Assembly: GCA_944392185.1 (NCBI GenBank)
Contig: CALXVW010000081.1
Span: forward strand, 1 to 8,320
Source of the DNA: an uncultured Alphaproteobacteria bacterium
GTDB lineage: Bacteria > Pseudomonadota > Alphaproteobacteria > RF32 > CAG-239
Reading direction: 5' to 3'
Length of the DNA: 8,320 bases
The notes below the pieces were generated by a model. It was not told the origin of the DNA and ran no database searches. It worked only from the letters and a program-made list of their open reading frames with translations. Positions 1 through 5,379 of the stretch are shown here, piece after piece. Position 1 is the first letter of the stretch; each line of letters starts with the position of its first letter. The position numbers and the translations under genes were made by a program.

Positions 1-447
1 AAGGATTCAAGATTTTGGAATAATCTGCAAAAAATTATTGATAAAGATATTGTTTTCAGAAAGCAAAGTTTTGTAGAAGATTTAAGCGCGGATATTGCCA
101 ACACAGAAGATATTCAAGAGCTCAACAGAAAACAAAAAGAAAGTGAGCAACTCTCAAAACAACAAGAAGAAGTCCAAAAACAACGGCAAAAAGAACAGGA
201 ACAAGAGCAAGAACTTCAAAGGCAATTGCAAAATCAAAAAGACAAAGAGAATAAAGCTATTCAAGAAAAAGAATTAATACGCAAGAAAAATAAAGAACGT
301 ATCAATCAGGCTTTTTCTAATCGAAAAAACCGAAAAGTTGCCACTCAAATAGCAGATAAAGTCGCAGAGAAAAAGGGCAAAAAATTAAGCGAAGAAGATA
401 TGAAAAAGATAAAGATTGAAATCATATCAGGCAAAGAAAAAAAATAA
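1..447 (+). CDS. Unidentified coiled-coil-like protein, 3' end only
   Basis: The frame is open from the first base of the window and ends at TAA 445-447, giving 148 residues of a protein whose start lies outside. I do not recognise the family. Residues ~45-115 are almost entirely Lys, Gln, Glu and Asn with very few hydrophobics (for example a run reading EQEQEQELQRQLQ), which looks like a long charged helix or coiled coil. The tail is basic and ends in GKEKK. No catalytic motif, membrane segment or signal is visible. Similar tails occur on relaxases, conjugation proteins and cytoskeletal or phage structural proteins, but nothing here selects one. The coding strand is strikingly A-rich compared with the replication genes. 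The gene converges on recF, with four bases between the stop codons and an A-rich tract there but no hairpin. Only ATG 400 and TTG 226 could serve as internal starts, so a truncated gene is also possible, though continuous openness argues for a gene entering from the left. Confidence 0.6.
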   Translation, partial: KDSRFWNNLQKIIDKDIVFRKQSFVEDLSADIANTEDIQELNRKQKESEQLSKQQEEVQKQRQKEQEQEQELQRQLQNQKDKENKAIQEKELIRKKNKERINQAFSNRKNRKVATQIADKVAEKKGKKLSEEDMKKIKIEIISGKEKK

Positions 448-451
448 AAAA

Positions 452-1690
452 TCAGATAGCCAATTTAGAGGTATTAGAGGATTCGTTTGTCTGGTGAAAT
501 TGTGCTTTTCCCTTGAGGGAAGAAAAGAGTCCAGGATCTGTTGTCGTAATCCAAGCCTGTACGCCAAGGTCTTTTATCTTATCAATCAAAGCCTCTTTTT
601 TAAACTCATCAAGGTGGGCGGCAACTTCATCAAGAAGTAAAACGGGAGCAAAACCTTTATGCAAAGTTTGGCATTTTGTTTGCGCTAAGATAATGCTGAT
701 AAGCAAAGACTTCTGTTCTCCGGTAGAGCAGAGTTCGGCCGGCATCTTTTTCTTGCGGTAAAAGACTTTAAAATCGGTGCGGTTAACACCATCTACGCTG
801 TCATTGTATAGAACTTTTTTACGTTGACGGCAAAGGAGTTCTCGATATTTATCTTCAGCCTCAATTGCCGGCATCGAATCAAGCATTTTTTCTACCACGC
901 CGTCAAGCACCAAACGCACACTTGGGAACACATCATCCGTCTCGTTTTCAATAAAGGTATTAAGTCTGGCAATTTGCTCTCTTCTGGCAGCAGCAATAGC
1001 AACGCCAGTCGCGGCCATATTTTCTTCCAGGCTCGAGAGCCAATGATGATCAGCTCTGCCTTCTTTAAGCAGGCGATACCATTCTTTGTAAAGATGATCA
1101 AAATTGGCAGTGCGCTTAGCATGTTCCATATCAAAAGCATAGACCAAGCGATCAAGAAAACTTCTTCTGGGTTGGCTTCCGCCTCTAAACAAGCGATCCA
1201 TTTGCGGGGTAAGCCAAATAGCGGAGATATATTTTCCAAGCTCTGCTTGAGAAGATATTTTATTGCCGTCAATTCTGACGATTCTCCGCTCAAAAGAGCG
1301 CAAGTCATCATCCTCGTCATCAGAGGATTCTTTAAGGTTTTGCTCAACGGCAGTGCCTATATTGAAAGTGTCATCTCCACGTAAAACCTCTGCGGCGATA
1401 GCCCAGTTGAGAGGCGAAATAATTTCGGGGCGATATTCATCATTTTCAGGAATGACGATTCGTTTGATATCAGCAAGTCTCGCACCGCGCAAACCTCTTC
1501 CCGGCGTGAGAAAAGAAATAGCCTCTAAGATGTTGGTCTTGCCGCTGCCGTTTTCACCATGAACGATGATGATGCCTGGCTCGGCATTTATGCGTAAAAA
1601 CTGATAGTTTCTAAAATCAGTTAAAGTCAGGCGCAAAACACCTGACTTTTCACTGTTAAAATGACTGAATTTATAAATTGAGCCGTCCAT
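452..1690 (-). CDS. recF: RecF, DNA replication and repair SMC-like ATPase
   Basis: RecF is an ABC/SMC-like ATPase that binds ssDNA-dsDNA junctions and, with RecO and RecR, loads RecA at gaps and stalled forks. Numbering from ATG 1690 (412 aa): the N-terminal strand with TDFRNY is followed by Walker A GENGSGKT at ~45-52, the family FLDR motif at ~178-181 after GGSQPRR, the ABC signature STGEQKSLL at ~322-330, and Walker B VLLLDEVAAHLD at ~350-361. The protein is longer than the ~360 residues of E. coli RecF, partly from an acidic stretch SSDDEDDD at ~122-129 and a polar tail. Start choice: GTG 1699 would overlap dnaN by 8 nt, and ATG 1690 follows the dnaN stop after one base. Neither has a clear Shine-Dalgarno, so I prefer ATG and translational coupling to dnaN. 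The tight junction implies a dnaN-recF operon. gyrB, often next in other bacteria, is absent here. Identity is certain; the start is not. Confidence 0.96.
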   Translation of the reverse strand: MDGSIYKFSHFNSEKSGVLRLTLTDFRNYQFLRINAEPGIIIVHGENGSGKTNILEAISFLTPGRGLRGARLADIKRIVIPENDEYRPEIISPLNWAIAAEVLRGDDTFNIGTAVEQNLKESSDDEDDDLRSFERRIVRIDGNKISSQAELGKYISAIWLTPQMDRLFRGGSQPRRSFLDRLVYAFDMEHAKRTANFDHLYKEWYRLLKEGRADHHWLSSLEENMAATGVAIAAARREQIARLNTFIENETDDVFPSVRLVLDGVVEKMLDSMPAIEAEDKYRELLCRQRKKVLYNDSVDGVNRTDFKVFYRKKKMPAELCSTGEQKSLLISIILAQTKCQTLHKGFAPVLLLDEVAAHLDEFKKEALIDKIKDLGVQAWITTTDPGLFSSLKGKAQFHQTNESSNTSKLAI

Positions 1691-1691
1691 T

Positions 1692-2810
1692 TTATACACG
1701 CATCGGCATCAGCACATAAATGGCGCTGGCATCACTGGTATCATGAATAACCGATGGAGAAGATCCGTCATTAAAGGAAATGCGGACAGTCTCGCCTTTA
1801 ACTTCAGCCAGGATATCCAAAAGATAGCGGAAGTTATATCCGATTTCCAAAGGCTCGCTCTCATATTTTGCATCCAAATCCTCAGAGGCGTTGCCTAGAT
1901 CAGGGCTGGAGGTAACGATTGTAACTTTGTTTTCGTGAGTGAGAAGTTTGATGGCTCTGGTCCTCTCTGCCACAACGGAAACACGGTCAACGGCAGCAGC
2001 CAAATCTTTAACATTCAATTCCAAATTTTTGTCGTTGTCGGTCGGAATAACTCTTTCATAGTCCGGATAAGTACCATCAATTAGTTTAGAGGTAAGAGTG
2101 ATATCAGCCAAAGAGAAACGAACTTTATTTTCAGAAACCTCTACGGTAACATTTTCAACCGAATTATCATCCAAAAGTTTGCGAATTTCAGTAACGGTCT
2201 TACGAGGAATGATCACCCCTTTTAAGTTTTCAGCTCCTTGTGGCAGAGGAGATTCGACGCAAGCCAAACGATGTCCGTCAGTAGCAACAACGCGCAACAC
2301 ATTATTGGCTCCTTCTTTCTTGGCATGAACATATAAGCCGTTAAGATAATATCTGGTTTCTTCGGTAGAAACGGCAAACTGAGTCCTGTCAATGACATCC
2401 TTGAGTTCGTCTTTAAGCATAACAAACGAGGTCGGCAGTTTGTCGCCGGAGATAACCGGAAAATCTTCAACGCCGATGGTAGAAAGAGAGAATTTAGAAC
2501 GTCCGGAAGCTATTGTGAGTTGTCCTTTTTCATCAGGGAAAGTAAGTTCCACCTGGGAGCCGTCAGAGAGCTTGCGGACGATATCATAAAGCATATGAGC
2601 CGGAGCGGTGGTGGCACCTGTTTCATTAATTTTTGCATCAGCGATTTCGGTAATTTCGGTGTCCATATCGGTAGCCTTAAAGCTGATACCGTCGCCCAAA
2701 GCTTCGATTCTGACATTGGATAAAACCGGAATGGTATTTCTTTTCTCAACAATGCTCTGAACATGGCTGAGAGTTTTCAAAAGGTTAGTGCGTTCGATTA
2801 TAAATTTCAT
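1692..2810 (-). CDS. dnaN: DNA polymerase III beta subunit (sliding clamp)
   Basis: DnaN forms the dimeric ring that encircles DNA and tethers polymerase III, ligase, MutS and other clamp-binding partners. The 372-residue length is normal for the family. The N-terminus MKFIIERTNLLKTLSHVQ, the NTIPVLSNVRIEA segment and the C-terminal MPMRV, which lines the partner-binding cleft, are diagnostic; three clamp domains are accommodated at full length. ATG 2808-2810 is the only start that gives the canonical N-terminus. The upstream sequence is A-rich with no clear Shine-Dalgarno. The gene lies 172 bases downstream of dnaA in transcription order but is separated from it by an intrinsic terminator, so it is probably expressed from its own promoter near 2849-2881. 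Its stop codon is within one base of the recF start, indicating coupled translation. I see no truncation or unusual residue. Confidence 0.98.
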   Translation of the reverse strand: MKFIIERTNLLKTLSHVQSIVEKRNTIPVLSNVRIEALGDGISFKATDMDTEITEIADAKINETGATTAPAHMLYDIVRKLSDGSQVELTFPDEKGQLTIASGRSKFSLSTIGVEDFPVISGDKLPTSFVMLKDELKDVIDRTQFAVSTEETRYYLNGLYVHAKKEGANNVLRVVATDGHRLACVESPLPQGAENLKGVIIPRKTVTEIRKLLDDNSVENVTVEVSENKVRFSLADITLTSKLIDGTYPDYERVIPTDNDKNLELNVKDLAAAVDRVSVVAERTRAIKLLTHENKVTIVTSSPDLGNASEDLDAKYESEPLEIGYNFRYLLDILAEVKGETVRISFNDGSSPSVIHDTSDASAIYVLMPMRV

Positions 2811-2848
2811 TTTTTTCGATCCGTAATATTAAGTTGTTATTGGCCACA

Positions 2849-2881
2849 ATTTTAGCACAAACTCTGGAAATCAGAAGTCAA
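2849..2881 (-). promoter_or_regulatory. Candidate promoter of dnaN-recF
   Basis: The gap between the dnaA terminator and dnaN must hold a promoter if the terminator works. On the minus strand there is an extended -10, TGC-TAAAAT (the TAAAAT at 2849-2854), about 40 bases before the dnaN ATG. The nearest -35-like hexamer, TTGACT at 2876-2881, is 21 bases away, which is too far for a good sigma-70 promoter; the extended -10 could compensate. A second TTGACG lies slightly further upstream without a matching -10. The call is tentative. Confidence 0.35.
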
Positions 2882-2930
2882 AACAATGAGTCGTCAACAA
2901 CTTTTTAAAATTGAGTTTTTATAAAATGAG

Positions 2931-2968
2931 CATAAAAATCCCGGCCGAGAGAAATCTTCGGCCGGGAT
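2931..2968 (-). terminator. Intrinsic terminator downstream of dnaA
   Basis: A perfect 10-bp GC-rich stem, TCGGCCGGGA (2958-2967) with its exact complement (2939-2948), closes a 9-base loop. An A-T pair (2938/2968) extends it. On the minus strand it is followed at once by a T run (ATTTTTATG), the intrinsic terminator pattern; on the plus strand no T run follows. It sits 15 bases after the dnaA stop and terminates the dnaA message before dnaN. Confidence 0.9.
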
Positions 2969-2982
2969 AAGATAAAAAGTTT

Positions 2983-4422
2983 TTAAGCTTCAAGCGTTCT
3001 TTTGAGAGCTTCGATTCCCTCAGCTAAAGAAGCGTCTTCAACAATTAATTCCTCAACCTTGCGCACAGCGTGCATAACGGTTGTGTGATCGCGGTCAAAT
3101 TTGCGGCCGATTTCCGGTAAAGAACGAGAAGTCAATTGTTTAGCCAAATACATTGCAATCTGGCGCGGTCTGGCTACTGTGCGAGCTCTTCTGGAAGACT
3201 GCATTTCTTTAACGGAGATATTGAAATACTCGGCCACTTTTTTCTGAATTTCATCAATAGTGGTGCGTTTGTCATAAGAGCGCAGCATATCTTTCAAAAC
3301 ATCCTGCGTCATCTCCAAGGTAATTTCCTTATCGGCCAAGAGCTGAGAGTGAGCAACAACTCTGCGCAAAGCCCCCTCAAGCTCACGAATGTTAGAAGTG
3401 ATTTTCTGAGCCAAAAATTCGGCAACTTTGGCAGGTAAATCTACTCCCAGTTGTTGAGCTTTATTGTTCAAAATACCCATTCTCAAATCAAAGTCTGTCG
3501 GATGGATGTCGGCAACCAAACCACAGCCCAAACGAGATTTAAGACGAGATTCGATTCCCTCCAAATCGGCAGGAGATTTATCGGCAGAGATAATGATCTG
3601 ACGGCCTTCTTCGATCAGAGAATTAAAGGTGTAGAAGAATTCCTCCTGAGTAGTGTCTTTGCCGCCCATAAATTGTACATCGTCCACCATCAAAACATCA
3701 ACCGAGCGGAATTGTTCTTTGAACGCGGTAGTGTCTTTGTAGCGCAAAGCACGAACAAATTTGTACATAAATTTTTCGGCAGATAAATAAACAATATTGC
3801 GTGAAGGATCTTGCTGTTTAATATGCCAAGCAATAGCATGCATGAGGTGGGTTTTACCAAGGCCGACGCCGGAATATAAGAACAAAGGATTAAAAGAGAT
3901 GTTGCGGGATTCTGCAACTTTTCTGGCGGCGGCATAAGCAAATTCATTTGTTTTGCCAACGACAAAATTGTCAAAAGTGTATTGAGGATTCAAAGGTACG
4001 GACAATGAGTCATTAAGGGCACCGTCATTGCTGTTGGCGACCAAAGAGTTAATGCCGGATTGATAAATATTTTGCGGTGCCGGAGTGGAAGATATTTTTT
4101 TAAGCAACGAGCGGCAAGTTGGATTATAAAGGCTTGGAGCCTCATCTCTTGTAGCTTGCACAACAAAATTAATATTTTTAATAGCGGGGTTTTTCTTTTC
4201 CCAAATTTTGTGAATACGGTCACTATAGTGAGTGATGACCCAGTTTCTCATAAAGCGTGTCGGAACACAAATATTCATCACACCGTCAGAGAAAGAACCG
4301 AGGCTCAAAGGTTTCAACCAGCTCTCAAAAGCTGTTTCTCCGACCTCGTTTTTTAATTGGCTGCAAATCTGCCCCCATTGGTCTTGAACAGAGTTGTCAT
4401 TTATTATTGCTTCTTCAGCCAT
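2983..4422 (-). CDS. dnaA: Chromosomal replication initiator DnaA
   Basis: DnaA is the AAA+ initiator that binds DnaA boxes, oligomerises with ATP, melts the origin and recruits DnaB. All four domains are visible in 479 residues: domain I (WGQICSQLKNEVGETAFESW, from ~16), a polar linker II (~93-145), AAA+ domain III with Walker A GVGLGKTH (185-192), Walker B VLMVDDVQF (243-251), sensor I region IIISADKSP (~276-284), the arginine-finger stretch SRLKSRLG (~292-299) and sensor II NIRELEGALRR (344-354), then DNA-binding domain IV with the signature RDHTTVMHAVRKVEEL (444-459). The residue pair usually seen before RDHTT (FGGRDHTT) is reduced to one (FDRDHTT). The start ATG follows GGGGAG at 5-base spacing. 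The 5' side is an unusually rich regulatory region (4423-4927), suggesting tight cell-cycle control; the 3' side has its own terminator, so dnaA is probably monocistronic. Confidence 0.98.
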   Translation of the reverse strand: MAEEAIINDNSVQDQWGQICSQLKNEVGETAFESWLKPLSLGSFSDGVMNICVPTRFMRNWVITHYSDRIHKIWEKKNPAIKNINFVVQATRDEAPSLYNPTCRSLLKKISSTPAPQNIYQSGINSLVANSNDGALNDSLSVPLNPQYTFDNFVVGKTNEFAYAAARKVAESRNISFNPLFLYSGVGLGKTHLMHAIAWHIKQQDPSRNIVYLSAEKFMYKFVRALRYKDTTAFKEQFRSVDVLMVDDVQFMGGKDTTQEEFFYTFNSLIEEGRQIIISADKSPADLEGIESRLKSRLGCGLVADIHPTDFDLRMGILNNKAQQLGVDLPAKVAEFLAQKITSNIRELEGALRRVVAHSQLLADKEITLEMTQDVLKDMLRSYDKRTTIDEIQKKVAEYFNISVKEMQSSRRARTVARPRQIAMYLAKQLTSRSLPEIGRKFDRDHTTVMHAVRKVEELIVEDASLAEGIEALKRTLEA

Positions 4423-4462
4423 TTTCGCTCCCCAATTAAATCAAAAATTAAACCCCAAGTTA

Positions 4463-4478
4463 ACATAACATGTTGTGT
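4463..4478. repeat. 16-bp near-palindrome, copy 1 (putative operator)
   Basis: The sequence ACATAACATGTTGTGT is symmetric at 7 of 8 pairs (mismatch T4466/G4475). It lies in the dnaA leader about 40 bases before the ATG. Together with the copy at 4532-4547 it defines a shared motif ACATAAYATGTTRTGT, with centres 69 bases apart. The symmetry suggests a homodimeric regulator site; the regulator is unknown. Confidence 0.5.
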
Positions 4479-4503
4479 CCTTCTGAGGCAGCGTTGATGC
4501 ACA

Positions 4504-4532
4504 CAAACATCATTTGACCCTCAACAAGTCAA
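4504..4532 (-). promoter_or_regulatory. Candidate dnaA promoter
   Basis: A minus-strand -35-like TTGACT (4527-4532) sits inside the 11-mer TGTTGACTTGT, which also surrounds the rpsT -35. The hexamer at 17-base spacing, TGTTTG (4504-4509), is a poor -10, so activation by a bound factor would be expected if this is the promoter. It would give a leader of roughly 75 bases. The call is weak and rests mainly on the shared 11-mer and position. Confidence 0.3.
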
Positions 4533-4547
4533 CATAATATGTTATGT
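4532..4547. repeat. 16-bp near-palindrome, copy 2 (putative operator)
   Basis: ACATAATATGTTATGT is symmetric at 7 of 8 pairs and matches copy 1 at 14 of 16 positions. It abuts the candidate dnaA -35 hexamer (4527-4532) on its upstream side, a typical activator position. Its right half also forms TTATGTACA, one base from a relaxed DnaA box. A further one-mismatch half site, ACGTAACAT, is at 4628-4636. Confidence 0.5.
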
Positions 4548-4553
4548 ACATTT

Positions 4554-4569
4554 TTAAGTTAGATTTAAC
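4554..4569. promoter_or_regulatory. CtrA-type box 1
   Basis: TTAAGTTAGATTTAAC is an exact TTAA-N7-TTAAC, the binding consensus of CtrA, the alphaproteobacterial cell-cycle response regulator that blocks origin firing in Caulobacter and controls many promoters. It lies 6 bases upstream of the second near-palindrome. The sequence match is direct; binding is inferred, and ctrA itself is not in this window. Confidence 0.45.
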
Positions 4570-4709
4570 AAAGTCAAATTCACCCCAACTTAAATAAGAT
4601 AATCCCCAAATCTCTGTTTTCAAGTGTACGTAACATATTTTTTGTTAACAGATTCGCTTTTTTATTATTTGTTAGAGGTTTTCAACCTACTGGTTGGAGG
4701 GATAGCAAA

Positions 4710-4773
4710 GATAAAAGTTTTCATCAGTAGCGGTGATAAAATTTTATCTATATCCGTGATAAAGTTCTTATCA
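4710..4773. repeat. Three GATAA/TTATC palindromes at ~24-bp period
   Basis: Three symmetric sites follow one another: an imperfect one at 4710-4725 (GATAAAAGTTTTCATC), a perfect one at 4735-4748 (GATAAAATTTTATC) and a gapped one at 4757-4773 (TGATAAAGTTCTTATCA). Their centres are 4717.5, 4741.5 and 4765, that is 24 and 23.5 bases apart, and the two inner half sites share GTGATAAA. The regular array suggests cooperative protein binding or an AT-rich unwinding element. It resembles no terminator. Confidence 0.5.
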
Positions 4774-4779
4774 GATTTC

Positions 4780-4794
4780 TTAACAAACTCTTAA
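4780..4794. promoter_or_regulatory. CtrA-type box 2
   Basis: TTAACAAACTCTTAA is an exact TTAA-N7-TTAA, with the first half being the preferred TTAAC. It begins 7 bases after the GATAA/TTATC array. With box 1 it brackets the middle of the region. A rough estimate for AT-rich DNA expects about 0.1 such match in 585 bases, so two are noteworthy. Confidence 0.45.
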
Positions 4795-4887
4795 AAAGTG
4801 ATTAGGATGTTATCGGCATTATTTTCAAATTACAACATAAAAAGAACAGAACATTCCCCGAACATTGCAATTAATTTTCTTGACATA

Positions 4888-4913
4888 GATTCTTTGCAGA
4901 GTCGCCCAGATTC
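4888..4913. promoter_or_regulatory. Three helically phased GANTC methylation-type sites
   Basis: GATTC (4888-4892), GAGTC (4899-4903) and GATTC (4909-4913) start 11 and 10 bases apart, about one helical turn. GANTC is the target of the alphaproteobacterial cell-cycle methyltransferase CcrM. A fourth site, GATTC, is at 4651-4655. Isolated GATTC is common in coding sequence in this window, so the phasing, not mere presence, is the evidence. Confidence 0.4.
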
Positions 4914-4927
4914 TCTGAGTTAGAGCA

Positions 4928-4981
4928 CAAAAAAGCGCAAACCACACATCCCGTTAACAAGAAACGGGAAATGGTTTGCGC
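4928..4981 (-). terminator. Intrinsic terminator of rpsT
   Basis: On the minus strand a two-level hairpin forms: an outer 10-bp stem GCGCAAACCA/TGGTTTGCGC (4972-4981 with 4935-4944) and an inner 7-bp stem around CCCGTT/AACGGG (4963-4969 with 4949-4955). It is followed directly by TTTTTTGTG. It lies 26 bases after the rpsT stop. No T run follows on the plus strand. It separates rpsT transcription from the dnaA control region. Confidence 0.92.
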
Positions 4982-5007
4982 AAGTAAAATTGACTTAAAG
5001 ATAAAGC

Positions 5008-5268
5008 CTAGAGAGCCTTAACTTTTTTAGACAAGCGAGATGTTGTACGGGCAGCGGTATTCATTTTATAAACACCTTTACGCACGGCACGCATCAACTC
5101 AGATTCTGCAACTTTAAAAGCAGCGGCGGCTTGCTCTTTATTTCCGCTCAAGATAGCTGCTTCAACTTTTTTTACAAAAGTGCGAACGCGGCTTCTGCGA
5201 GCCCCGTTGATGATGCTTCTTTTGTTGTTGCGAATAATTCTTGTTTTTGCCGATTTATGATTGGCCAT
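5008..5268 (-). CDS. rpsT: 30S ribosomal protein S20
   Basis: S20 is a primary-binding protein of the 30S subunit that contacts 16S rRNA through a three-helix bundle. The 86-residue product begins MANHKSAKTRIIRNNKRS, the family hallmark, and ends with the basic helix RTTSRLSKKVKAL; length and basic composition are typical. The ATG is preceded by GGAAG at 6-base spacing. It has a recognisable sigma-70-type promoter at 5321-5350 and a strong terminator at 4928-4981, so it is probably a single-gene unit, although no terminator is visible after the upstream crotonase gene and some read-through is possible. Placement next to dnaA is a common alphaproteobacterial arrangement. In E. coli S20 synthesis is autoregulated at translation; nothing here shows that directly. 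Confidence 0.98.
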   Translation of the reverse strand: MANHKSAKTRIIRNNKRSIINGARRSRVRTFVKKVEAAILSGNKEQAAAAFKVAESELMRAVRKGVYKMNTAARTTSRLSKKVKAL

Positions 5269-5320
5269 TTTTTTCTTCCATTATATCAAAAAGGTTACGA
5301 ACAAATTTTAAATGTAATGC

Positions 5321-5350
5321 TTTATAAACTCTAAGTGTCTTACAAGTCAA
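5321..5350 (-). promoter_or_regulatory. rpsT promoter
   Basis: Minus-strand TTGACT (5345-5350) and TATAAA (5321-5326) are separated by 18 bases, each 5/6 to the sigma-70 consensus. The predicted start would leave a leader of about 45 bases before the rpsT ATG. The -35 lies in the same 11-mer found upstream of dnaA. This is the best promoter in the window. Confidence 0.65.
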
Positions 5351-5379
5351 CAATAATTTTCACTCTCCAGGCGGATTCT

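Larger units (their letters stand above)
4423..4927. promoter_or_regulatory. dnaA upstream control region, possible replication origin
   Basis: This ~505-base, AT-rich stretch between the rpsT terminator and dnaA has no plausible gene. It carries two near-palindromes, two TTAA-N7-TTAA boxes, a 24-bp-periodic GATAA/TTATC array and a phased GANTC trio, listed separately. Sites one base off the relaxed DnaA box TTATNCACA are TGATGCACA (4495-4503) and TTATGTACA (4542-4550); TTATCGGCA (4810-4818) is weaker, and no exact box is present. Origins often lie next to dnaA, but in several alphaproteobacteria (for example Caulobacter) the origin is elsewhere, near hemE. A dnaA promoter region is secure by position; an origin is only possible. 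Confidence 0.5.

Noticed and set aside
437..450. A/T tract between the left gene and recF as a bidirectional terminator
   Set aside because: T-rich on the minus strand after recF, but I find no stable hairpin next to it on either side.
892..1347. 151-residue minus-strand open frame inside recF
   Set aside because: It lies wholly within recF on the same strand in another frame and shows no family motif; recF has all its motifs across this span.
824..1384. 186-residue plus-strand open frame opposite recF
   Set aside because: Antisense shadow of recF with no recognisable protein features or ribosome site.
4683..4696. CAACC-TACT-GGTTG small hairpin in the dnaA upstream region
   Set aside because: A 5-bp stem without a following T run is too weak to call a terminator or structured RNA.
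4880..4908. Plus-strand TTGACA at 4880-4885 as a promoter
   Set aside because: No -10 hexamer follows at 15-19 bases and no plus-strand gene lies downstream before the end of dnaA's antisense strand.
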